In this document: in pieces, positions 52,025-59,939 of the stretch
How the letters are laid out: every line of letters starts with the position of its first letter
Position numbering within the stretch: position 1 is the first letter of the stretch
NCBI GenBank assembly: GCA_022841205.1
Contig: JALHCK010000003.1
Span: forward strand, 98,601 to 162,600
Length of the DNA: 64,000 bases
Reading direction: 5' to 3'
From: Methanomicrobiales archaeon
Lineage (GTDB): Archaea; Halobacteriota; Methanomicrobia; Methanomicrobiales; Methanospirillaceae
Program-made: the position numbers and the translations under genes
The notes under the pieces: generated by a model
Seen by the model: only the letters and a program-made list of their open reading frames with translations
Databases searched by the model: none
What the model was told of the DNA's origin: nothing

Positions 52025-52064
52025 GTATGGACCGGGTTTTTGTCGGTTGACGTTGCGCCGTCAC
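51985..52064 (-). repeat. Exact 40-bp tandem duplication causing frameshift
   Basis: 51985-52024 and 52025-52064 are identical. The span 48876-54888 is 6013 bp, one more than a multiple of 3; subtracting 40 gives 5973, exactly 1991 codons, so a single-copy allele would be one open frame. The second-copy junction creates a TGA at 52021-52023 for the upstream frame. Confidence 0.9.
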
Positions 52065-54834
52065 CGAACTGCCATGACCAGGTGTCCGGGTTGTTGGTGG
52101 AGAGGTCGGTGAACTTGACTGAGAGGGGTACCTTGCCGGAAGTCTGGTTGGCGGAGAAGTCAGCCACCGGAGGCGGACAGGGTTCGGCGTGGATGTACTC
52201 GTGCCTGGAGACAGTATCAGACCCGCACTCGTTTGTCACGGTGAGGTTCACAGTATAGTTCCCGACCCCTGTGTAGGTGTGAACCGGGTTTTGCTCGGTA
52301 GATACCCCGCCATCACCAAACTGCCATGACCACGAGGTGACATTGTTCTGCGAAGTATCGGTAAACTTGACTGATAGAGGTACCTTGCCGGAAGTCTGAT
52401 TTACGGTAAAGTCAGCCACCGGCAGTGGACAGGGTATGGCATTAATATATTCGCGCCTGGAGATGGAGTCGTATCCGCACTCGTTTGTCACGGTGAGGTT
52501 CACCGTGTAAGTGCCGGGGGTGATATAGGTATGGACCGGGTTTTGCTCGGTAGATACCCCGCCATCACCAAACTGCCACGACCAGGTGGTTACGTTGTTC
52601 TGCGAAGTATCGGTAAACTTGACTGATAGAGGGACCTTTCCGGAAGTCTGGTTGGCGGAGAAATTTGCAACAGGCGGTATGCAGCATATAGCGTTATCCC
52701 AGAGCAGTGCTATGAAACCACCCTGCCCTGGAGGCAAAAATTCAGGCGGATAGGGATCGCTTGCCGGCATATCCGTGGACCAGGTTATTCCCACGATATA
52801 CACCCCGCATTTTCCGTCTGCTGCAATGCCATATGCCTCCTCCTTGCTCTTCCCACCGAAATAGGTCAGGTATTCAGGGTCACTTTCTCCTTCGGCAAAC
52901 TTTACAACGAATGCATCCGAAACCCCGCCTCCGTATAAAGGCTGGAAGGCATTGATCGTCTGCATGTTTTCTGCCTTGGTGATTCCCGTGATATACACTG
53001 AACCAGCGGGATTGACAACGACCCCTCGTCCTTCATCGAATCCCGGTCCGGTAAGATACGTGGATAGATTGAGTGACTTCCCGGATGGTTCAAGCCGGGT
53101 GTAGAAAGAACTGATCAATCCCGGATTTACCGGTTTAAAAGCGTTCTTAACCGGGAAATTCCGCGACCGGGTGAGCCCTGTTATATGGGCTGATCCATCA
53201 CTGCCGATGTCGATCGCCCGTGCCCCATCCAGGTCAGACCCGCCGATATAGGTAGAATAGACAAATGGATCACCAGCGGGCGCGATCTTGGTCACGAAGG
53301 CGTCGCTGTACCCGCTGAATTTGGGATAGGCAGCATTTTTAACCGGGAAATCCCATGAAAACGTTTCGCCGGCAATGTAGGCATTGCCCGCTCCATCGAC
53401 TGCAATGCCATACCCGGTTTCCATGATTTTTCCCCCGATGTATTCGGTATCAATTAGCTCCTGCCCGTCATTCCTGATCTTTGCCAGGTATGCATCGGAA
53501 ACACCACTACGGCTGGTTCGTTTTATGGTACTTGGGACTGAAAAAGAGCCCGATTCGGTGGACCCGGTGACATACGCGTTATTTGCTGCATCAAGTGCAA
53601 TGGCATAACCATAGTCGTCGTATTTCCCGCCAAGGTAGGTTGAGTAAACGAGTGAGGAACCGTTGGGAGCCAGGCGCACAATAAATGCATCATTCAATCC
53701 TGCAAGATCTGCCTGAAGGGGCTTTACAACCGGGAAATTTATTGAGTTGGTGGTGCCGGTCACGTAGGCCCCGCCGCTGGAATCTGTCTTTATCCCATAT
53801 CCGATATCGTTTCCTTCGCCTCCCAGGTACGTTATGTAAAGCGGAAGGGTTCCTTCAGGGTTGATCTTGATTATAACGACATCGGTACCGCCAGCATTGG
53901 ATCCTTCACTTCCCGGAGGCACATCGTAGGGAGCAGGGAATGTCCTCCCTGTCACATAGGCATTTCTCTGCATGTCCGATGCTACACCATATGCCTCACT
54001 TACACCCAGTCCCCTGAGATACAGCCCGTATTTCAACACCGGATCGATGATCAGTGCATAACCGGGATCATACTCCCCGATCGCAAAACCGGCACTTCCC
54101 GGGCCGGTCAGGCGATAAGCAGAACTGACTTCGACAATTGATCCCCCGATCAACTGGTAAGACCACGGAGCGCTCTGGATGACGGGGCCTGCCGGGGTGG
54201 TGAGTAAAAGGGACCCATCCGGGGCAATCGAGAGATCGTCCTGGCCATAGTATTCGGTATTGATAGTACCGGGATCCACACCGGGCTGGACAATATACGT
54301 GCTCTTGAGGCCTTCCGGCAATCCCTCATATACCAGGTCAATTCCAGGATAGAGTTCAGCATACCTGATTGCACGGTAGGTCTCCACCCCAGTTATCCAT
54401 GCCGCCGGGTCGTTGCCGGTGAGGAAATTGGCACTGCAGTCGAGCCGGTCTTCCCCAGTGAGGGTTACGCCATCCGGTGCACCTTCAAACCTGTATCCTA
54501 TCGATACAGTCTCTCCGCTCTCAGGAGAAACCAAGTAGAGTTCGGAACCGCCGGCGCCAAAGGAGATCAGCCCGGCATCGGTGATTGCCCTGAAAGAGAC
54601 ATCTTCCGGGAGCTGCCCGGCATTCCCCATGAAAATGAGGGGAATCGACAACGGCGCCCCGTTTTGTTCATCCGGTCCATACAGCATGCCACCTTCACCT
54701 TCCCCGCCCGGAAGAGCCTGATGGGGGAGGGCTGGTATTATGACAGGAGATTCATCCCCTGCAGCGCTCATGCAGAGAATCCCTGCTATGGGCACCAAGA
54801 GTAATAATAACAACAAGATGCGATTGGTTTTCAT
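52021..54834 (-). CDS. Giant surface protein, N-terminal part: SBBP propeller and PKD
   Basis: 937 residues from the ATG at 54834 (MKTNRILLLLLLLVPIAGIL), whose signal peptide ends near AAG; an ORF start at 54888 adds 18 non-signal residues. Residues about 30-280 form a beta-rich domain (SGAPLSIPLIFMG-like region, then DRLDCSANFLTGNDP and GLPEGLKSTYIVQPG). About 280-710 form SBBP repeats of the type DAFVTKIAPAGDPFVYSTYI and AYVTGTTNSINFP, probably a beta-propeller. PKD1 and PKD2 follow and PKD3 is cut at NPVHT by the frameshift. As sequenced, this product would be secreted without a membrane anchor. Its PKD domains contain conserved Cys pairs (NECG and CP). Confidence 0.85.
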   Translation of the reverse strand: MKTNRILLLLLLLVPIAGILCMSAAGDESPVIIPALPHQALPGGEGEGGMLYGPDEQNGAPLSIPLIFMGNAGQLPEDVSFRAITDAGLISFGAGGSELYLVSPESGETVSIGYRFEGAPDGVTLTGEDRLDCSANFLTGNDPAAWITGVETYRAIRYAELYPGIDLVYEGLPEGLKSTYIVQPGVDPGTINTEYYGQDDLSIAPDGSLLLTTPAGPVIQSAPWSYQLIGGSIVEVSSAYRLTGPGSAGFAIGEYDPGYALIIDPVLKYGLYLRGLGVSEAYGVASDMQRNAYVTGRTFPAPYDVPPGSEGSNAGGTDVVIIKINPEGTLPLYITYLGGEGNDIGYGIKTDSSGGAYVTGTTNSINFPVVKPLQADLAGLNDAFIVRLAPNGSSLVYSTYLGGKYDDYGYAIALDAANNAYVTGSTESGSFSVPSTIKRTSRSGVSDAYLAKIRNDGQELIDTEYIGGKIMETGYGIAVDGAGNAYIAGETFSWDFPVKNAAYPKFSGYSDAFVTKIAPAGDPFVYSTYIGGSDLDGARAIDIGSDGSAHITGLTRSRNFPVKNAFKPVNPGLISSFYTRLEPSGKSLNLSTYLTGPGFDEGRGVVVNPAGSVYITGITKAENMQTINAFQPLYGGGVSDAFVVKFAEGESDPEYLTYFGGKSKEEAYGIAADGKCGVYIVGITWSTDMPASDPYPPEFLPPGQGGFIALLWDNAICCIPPVANFSANQTSGKVPLSVKFTDTSQNNVTTWSWQFGDGGVSTEQNPVHTYITPGTYTVNLTVTNECGYDSISRREYINAIPCPLPVADFTVNQTSGKVPLSVKFTDTSQNNVTSWSWQFGDGGVSTEQNPVHTYTGVGNYTVNLTVTNECGSDTVSRHEYIHAEPCPPPVADFSANQTSGKVPLSVKFTDLSTNNPDTWSWQFGDGATSTDKNPVHT

Positions 54835-54977
54835 AAAGAGCCCTTTATGTGAGATGTTGGAGTTATTATATATAAAGTTTGCTGGCAAAATGCCTGTTTT
54901 TTCCCTCTTTTTTCATGGGATGCGATTAAACCGGCACAAAGCGCCAACGTCTAATCTCGTTTCCTCCTGCAGGCATA

Positions 54978-55021
54978 CAAGGTCAGGTTCCCGAACATAC
55001 AAAGTTAGGTTCCCAAACATA
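54978..55021. repeat. Two 22-bp imperfect direct repeats upstream of the RPAP operon
   Basis: 54978-54999 and 55000-55021 are adjacent and differ at four positions. Each contains GTTCCC followed by GAAC or AAAC; the first is a GTTC/GAAC dyad. They lie 80-125 nt before the RPA-associated gene, consistent with a tandem operator. Confidence 0.5.
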
Positions 55022-55101
55022 ATGGATATTTTCTCCCGCCACCAACCTTTACCTGAAAAGGGGAGGGAGCATCAGGAGCTCCTCTCCGGAGATGATCGTT
55101 T

Positions 55102-55851
55102 TTGGAAGGAATGGCACGGGTATTTGCCGGAGAATATGCACGGGCACGGCTCCCTCTGTACCAGGAGCGGGTGCTGACTCCTTCCGGTGCATGCTGCCGC
55201 ATGATCTTTCTCTCCGGGGCCCTGACAGAGACCGGGTTCCGGGGGCCTGACCGCTGGCATGGCCGGGTGGCAGATCCAACCGGTGTTTTCGAGATCCGGG
55301 CAGAGCGCCCCGACCGGGAGCAGCAGGACGCGCTCCGCGACCTGTCCGTGCCCTCGTTTGTGACCGTGGCCGGTGAGGCGGTTTTCTTCTCCGGGGATGC
55401 GGGGCCGGGGGTCCTGCTTGACACCATCAGCGAATCAGACCGGGGAGTGAGAGACCGCTGGGTCGTCAGGACGGCAGAGATCACCGTCGGCCGGATAGCT
55501 GTCCTTGCCGATGCCCTCAGTTCCGGGGCCGGTCCGGAACCGGTCCTGGCTGCGCTGAAGCAGTACGACGTGACGGGTGATGTTTTGCAGGAGCTGGCCG
55601 GGATGGTCTGTCATGCGCTCGATGGAGTGACGTCATCTTCCAGGCCATCGCGTTCGAAGGAAGAGATTTCCGAAGCAGTGCTCGCCATCATAAGGGAATC
55701 CGGAGGAAAGAAAGGGATCTCGTATGACGATCTTGCTGCCATTGCGAAAACGTCCGGCATCGGTGGACAGGAGCTCCGGGAGGCGGTCCGGGTCCTTCTC
55801 GAAGAGGATGAATGTTACCAGCCCGCACGAGAGGTCTTCAAAGCATTATGA
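55102..55851 (+). CDS. RPA-associated OB-fold protein (RPAP, COG3390-like)
   Basis: 249 residues from the TTG at 55102, which has GGAGATGAT at 55088-55096; an ATG at 55111 has only a site directly adjacent to it. The N-terminal OB-like domain (FRGPDRWHGRVADPTGVFEI) resembles single-stranded-DNA-binding proteins. The C-terminal part (ISEAVLAIIRESGGKKGISYDDL) looks like a winged helix as in RPA32. In haloarchaea, homologues form a complex with RPA and are encoded with a COG1407 phosphoesterase. The same neighbour is found here, but no rpa gene is in the window. Confidence 0.8.
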   Translation: MEGMARVFAGEYARARLPLYQERVLTPSGACCRMIFLSGALTETGFRGPDRWHGRVADPTGVFEIRAERPDREQQDALRDLSVPSFVTVAGEAVFFSGDAGPGVLLDTISESDRGVRDRWVVRTAEITVGRIAVLADALSSGAGPEPVLAALKQYDVTGDVLQELAGMVCHALDGVTSSSRPSRSKEEISEAVLAIIRESGGKKGISYDDLAAIAKTSGIGGQELREAVRVLLEEDECYQPAREVFKAL

Positions 55852-56606
55852 GCCTCGGGTTTTTCAGCGGAGGGCCGGCGCTGCTGGTCAGCAATACCAG
55901 GCGGGTGCTGGTGGTCGCAGACCTTCACCTTGGAATCGAGTCCGATATGGCACGTCACGGGCTGCATTTCCGGAGCAGGTGCCGGGAACGCCTGGAACGG
56001 CTCGAGTCCTGCATCAGGGATGCCAGTCCCGACTTGCTCATCATCCTCGGTGACCTGAAGCATGGTGTGCCGTTGACTTCCCGCCAGGAGTTCAGGGAGA
56101 TCCCGGAGTTCATCGAACGGCTGAGATCGCTCGTGGCGGTGCAGATCGTGCCGGGCAACCACGATACCGGCATCGAGATGTTTTTCGAACCGGCCGAGAT
56201 ACTGCCAAAAGAAGGGGCGGTCGTTGACGGGACGGGTTACGTTCACGGTCATATGTACCCGGACCCGTCGCTTGCCGGGCTCCTGATCATCGCCGGCCAC
56301 CACCACCCGCTGGCCAGCCTCAAAGACGAGGTGGGCTGTGCCATGCGGTCCCCGGTCTACCTCTTCTCTCCGGTGGACGGGGAGTGCCTGGGATTTCCGC
56401 CCGGCAACCGTTCGCCCACCCGGATAATGTTCATGCCGGCATTCAACGAGCTGTCAGGCTACGACCTGGTGCGCACGGTCCGGGAACCGTTCTCCCCTAT
56501 CTCCCGATGTGCAAGGTGGGAGGCAGCAGAGGTCTTCCTCCCTGATGGCACATTCATCGGCCCTGTCTCGTCCCTGGAGGATTATGGAGCAGACCAGGAA
56601 CCTTGA
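55848..56606 (+). CDS. Calcineurin-like metallophosphoesterase (COG1407, RPE-like)
   Basis: 252 residues from the ATG at 55848, which overlaps the RPAP stop (ATGA). The metallophosphoesterase motifs are visible: VVADLHLGIE (D-x-H), LIILGDLKHG (GD), PGNHDTG (GNHD) and IIAGHHHPL (GHxH). This is the COG1407 family, known in haloarchaea as the RPA-associated phosphoesterase (RPE) and often adjacent to Lhr helicases. It overlaps the Lhr start by 23 bp. DNA or nucleotide phosphodiester cleavage is inferred. Confidence 0.88.
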   Translation: MSLGFFSGGPALLVSNTRRVLVVADLHLGIESDMARHGLHFRSRCRERLERLESCIRDASPDLLIILGDLKHGVPLTSRQEFREIPEFIERLRSLVAVQIVPGNHDTGIEMFFEPAEILPKEGAVVDGTGYVHGHMYPDPSLAGLLIIAGHHHPLASLKDEVGCAMRSPVYLFSPVDGECLGFPPGNRSPTRIMFMPAFNELSGYDLVRTVREPFSPISRCARWEAAEVFLPDGTFIGPVSSLEDYGADQEP

Positions 56607-59274
56607 TCCACGTATCCGGGAATGCATCCGGAAGAGAGGGTTTGCGGAACTATCCGAGATCCAGGCGCTCGCCCTCCCCCAGGTGCAGGCCGGAAAGCAC
56701 CTGGTACTGATCGCGCCGACCGGGACAGGAAAGACAGAGAGCGCGATGATCCCGGTCTTCGATGCCCTCCTGAGGGAGCGATCGGCCGGGTTCTCCGCCC
56801 TCTATATAACTCCGCTCCGGTCGCTGAACCGGGATATGCTCCAGCGGCTCTCCTGGTGGTGCAGGGAACTTGGCATCACCGTGGGAGTCAGGCACGGGGA
56901 CACAACCACGACCGAGCGGCGGAAACAGGCCCTCTCCCCCCCCGACCTCCTGATCACCACCCCGGAGACACTCCAGGCCCTCTTCATGGGAAAAGTGCTC
57001 CGGAAACACCTCCGGAATGTCCGCTACGTGATCGTCGATGAGATCCATGAGCTTGCCAGCGGGAAACGGGGAGCCCAGCTCGCGGTTGCCCTGGAACGGC
57101 TCGCTGAATACTGCGGCGAGTTCCAGCGGATAGGTCTCTCGGCCACGGTCGGAAACCCCGACGAGATGGGGCGGTTCCTCTGCGGAGAGAGGGACTTTTC
57201 CGTGGTCCAGGTGGACGTGACAAAGCACCTTGAACTCTCGGTCGAATTTGCCGGAGACAGTTTCGAGAAACAGGCCCGGTGGGTAGGTGAGGCGATCGAC
57301 CGGCACGAATCGACCCTGGTCTTTGTGAACACCCGGGTGACTGCCGAAGCGCTGGGGCACCAGCTCTTCTCCAGGGGTGACGTGGAAGTCCACCACGGGT
57401 CGCTCTCCCGCGATGTCAGGATCGATGCAGAGGAGCGGTTCAAATCGGGAAAGCTCCGGGCACTAATCTGCACGTCGTCAATGGAGCTTGGGATAGATAT
57501 CGGGCACATCGAGCATGTCATCCAGTTCGGCTCCCCCCGCGAGGTCTCCCGGCTGATCCAGAGGGTCGGGCGGGCCGGCCATAGCCTGTACGAGACTTCC
57601 CGGGGGACCATCCTCGCCACAGGGTTTGATGATCTCCTCGAATCGCTGGTCATTGCCCGGCGGGCCAAGGCCGGGGAGGCAGAGTCTGTTCATCCCCCGG
57701 TCAACCCGGCAGACGTCCTCGCCAACCAGATCGCCGGGCTCGCCGTGGAATACGGAAGGATATCCCGTGGCCGGATCAGGAACATCCTCTCCCGGTGCCC
57801 GGCATTCCCGTCGAACGGCAACCTCATCGACAGGGTCTGCGCCCAGATGGCAGAGCACCGCCTGATCCGGCTGGATGGCGATGAGGTGATCACCACGCTC
57901 CGGGCCCGACGCTACCTTGCCGCGAACCTCTCCATGATCCACGATGAACGAAAAGTGCAGGTCTTTGACATGGTCTCCCGGAGGACCGTGGCAACCCTTG
58001 ACGAATCCTTCGTGGTAGGTTCGATCTATACCGGTGCCGTGTTCATCACCAAGGGGCAGCTCTGGCGGGTCCTTGACATGGAGGAAGGAAGGATCATCGT
58101 CGAGCCGGCCCGCAGGGTAAAAGGGGAGCTTCCCTCGTGGGAGGGCGAGCAGATCCCGGTCCCCTATGCTGTTGCACGGGAAGTCGGGAGACTGAGGAGG
58201 ACACGTTCGTTCCAGTCATATGGGGCAGGAGAGGTATCGGGACAGTTTGCATCAGGGTTCCTCACCGAAATGGACCGGAACCGGAGCAGGGTCCCGGACG
58301 ACACGCTGATCGTGCTCGAGGGCGGGAAGGAAGGAGTGGTCTGCAACTGCTGTGCCGGGCACCGGGCCAACGAGGCGCTCGGCAGGGCGGTATCGGTCCT
58401 CCTCTCTGCACGGTACGGGACAACGGTGGGAATCGAGATCGATGCTTACCGGATCCTTTTCCAGCTCCCCTCTCATGTAGGCACCGCCGAGGTCCGCGAA
58501 GCCCTCTCTGGACTCGACCCTGCCCATGTGGAGGGCATCCTCCAGATCGCCATGAAACGGACAGCGCTCTTCAAGTGGAAGCTCGTCCAGGTCGCCAAGA
58601 AGTTCGGGGCAATCGATCCCGATGCCGATTATGAGCGGCTGAGCAGTTACAAGCTGATCGAGCTTTTCGAAAACACCGTTGTCCAGGACGAGACCTACAG
58701 GGAACTCTTCTCGGTCTACATGGATGTTGCTGCCGCAGGCCGTATCCTCGCCCATATCCGGGATGGCAGTATCACTGTTGAGACCGGCAGGATCTCCCTC
58801 CTTGGGGCCGACGGCCTCTTCTCATCGCGGGACCAGATCCCCCCGCCGCTCGCCGACCATGCCGTCCTCTCTACACTGCGACGCCGGATCGAGGGACAGG
58901 AGATCGTCCTTGCCTGCATGAACTGCAGGAAATGGAAGAGCCGGACCGTTGCCGGAAGGGTGCAGGATCACCCGGTCTGCCCACGGTGCGGTGCACGGTT
59001 GATCGCCGTGCTCAAGCCCTGGGAGGAAGAACAGTATGCCGCTGCCGCAAGGAAGGAGAAGTCGGAAGAGGAAAAAACGGCCGAGGCCCGTCTTCTCCGG
59101 AATGCAAACATCGTGCTCTCGGGAGGAAAAAAAGCGGTGCTCGCCCTTGCGGCAAAGGGAGTCGGGCCGGAGATCGCTTCCCGGATCCTCGCCACCCTGG
59201 CCGAGGGCGACGCTTTTTTTGCCGAAATCCTCAAAGCGGAGCGGAACTATATCCGGACCCGGAAATACTGGTGA
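56584..59274 (+). CDS. lhr: Lhr-type superfamily 2 DNA helicase
   Basis: 896 residues from the ATG at 56584, with TGGAGG just upstream; a longer frame to 56509 lies in the phosphoesterase gene. Motif I APTGTGKTES has Lys50, motif II is DEIH near 150, and motif VI QRVGRAGHS (read IQRVGRAGH) is intact. A large Lhr-specific C-terminal region contains the winged-helix and beta-barrel domains, and a CxxC zinc pair (CMNC then CPRC) lies near residues 778-805. The length fits archaeal Lhr-core proteins. It acts in DNA repair or recombination. Confidence 0.93.
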   Translation: MEQTRNLDPRIRECIRKRGFAELSEIQALALPQVQAGKHLVLIAPTGTGKTESAMIPVFDALLRERSAGFSALYITPLRSLNRDMLQRLSWWCRELGITVGVRHGDTTTTERRKQALSPPDLLITTPETLQALFMGKVLRKHLRNVRYVIVDEIHELASGKRGAQLAVALERLAEYCGEFQRIGLSATVGNPDEMGRFLCGERDFSVVQVDVTKHLELSVEFAGDSFEKQARWVGEAIDRHESTLVFVNTRVTAEALGHQLFSRGDVEVHHGSLSRDVRIDAEERFKSGKLRALICTSSMELGIDIGHIEHVIQFGSPREVSRLIQRVGRAGHSLYETSRGTILATGFDDLLESLVIARRAKAGEAESVHPPVNPADVLANQIAGLAVEYGRISRGRIRNILSRCPAFPSNGNLIDRVCAQMAEHRLIRLDGDEVITTLRARRYLAANLSMIHDERKVQVFDMVSRRTVATLDESFVVGSIYTGAVFITKGQLWRVLDMEEGRIIVEPARRVKGELPSWEGEQIPVPYAVAREVGRLRRTRSFQSYGAGEVSGQFASGFLTEMDRNRSRVPDDTLIVLEGGKEGVVCNCCAGHRANEALGRAVSVLLSARYGTTVGIEIDAYRILFQLPSHVGTAEVREALSGLDPAHVEGILQIAMKRTALFKWKLVQVAKKFGAIDPDADYERLSSYKLIELFENTVVQDETYRELFSVYMDVAAAGRILAHIRDGSITVETGRISLLGADGLFSSRDQIPPPLADHAVLSTLRRRIEGQEIVLACMNCRKWKSRTVAGRVQDHPVCPRCGARLIAVLKPWEEEQYAAAARKEKSEEEKTAEARLLRNANIVLSGGKKAVLALAAKGVGPEIASRILATLAEGDAFFAEILKAERNYIRTRKYW

Positions 59275-59276
59275 AT

Positions 59277-59843
59277 TCAGAGGACGTTTGCAAGTTTCTG
59301 TTCGAGGAGGTCAAGCCCCCTTCTTATATCTTCGAGGTTCTTCCCCCCGGTCAGTATGATCTTTCCGGAAGAGAAAAGGAGCGCGACAATCTTCGGGTCG
59401 CCAAGCCGGTAGACCAGCCCGGGGAACTGCTCGGGTTCGTACTCGATGTTCTCGAGGTTGAGGGTGATGACCAGCTTGTTGAGATTTATGTTCCTCCCTA
59501 TATCGTAGGAGCAGACGATGTTGGTGACAGCGATCCGCGGCGTTTCGTAAGTCTCCACCCCGGCCTTTTTCAACTCCCGGATGATCCGATCGAGACCTGT
59601 TTTTAAAGCCTCTTCGTTCCTGATGCCGGTAAGAACCACTTTTCCCGAGGAGAAGATGAGCGAGGCGATCTTTGGTTCATCCATCCGGAGGACCGCGCCG
59701 GGGAACCGTTTAGTATTGAGCTCGCAGGAGCTTACCCGTGCCGCCACTTCAGCGAGGTTGATGGAATCGGCAACTGCGCCCGAAGCAACGATATTTTCGA
59801 TCTTCAGCGAATCGTACTTCGCAGGGATCATGTTCACGTACAT
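59277..59843 (-). CDS. tbp: TATA-box-binding protein
   Basis: 188 residues of two imperfect direct repeats: IENIVASGAVADSINL and VTNIVCSYDIGRNINLNKL, then FPGAVLRMDEPKIASLIFSSGKVVLTG and FPGLVYRLGDPKIVALLFSSGKIILTG (read in parts). These form the saddle that binds TATA boxes and recruits TFB and RNA polymerase. A GGGGAG site supports the ATG at 59843. It is convergent with lhr, whose stop is 2 nt away. Other TBP paralogues may exist elsewhere. Confidence 0.97.
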   Translation of the reverse strand: MYVNMIPAKYDSLKIENIVASGAVADSINLAEVAARVSSCELNTKRFPGAVLRMDEPKIASLIFSSGKVVLTGIRNEEALKTGLDRIIRELKKAGVETYETPRIAVTNIVCSYDIGRNINLNKLVITLNLENIEYEPEQFPGLVYRLGDPKIVALLFSSGKIILTGGKNLEDIRRGLDLLEQKLANVL

Positions 59844-59939
59844 GAACTCCCCGGACGATAATACTGTTGAAGTATCGCAGTTCCGGGCCCGGTTTCAAAA
59901 GACAACTTGATGCCGGATGACAACAGACTTTCTTGATTC

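Noticed and set aside
51400..52640. Regularly spaced near-identical DNA repeats, CRISPR-like at first sight
   Set aside because: The spacing of about 260 bp and the intact coding frame show that they are repeated PKD domains, not a CRISPR array.
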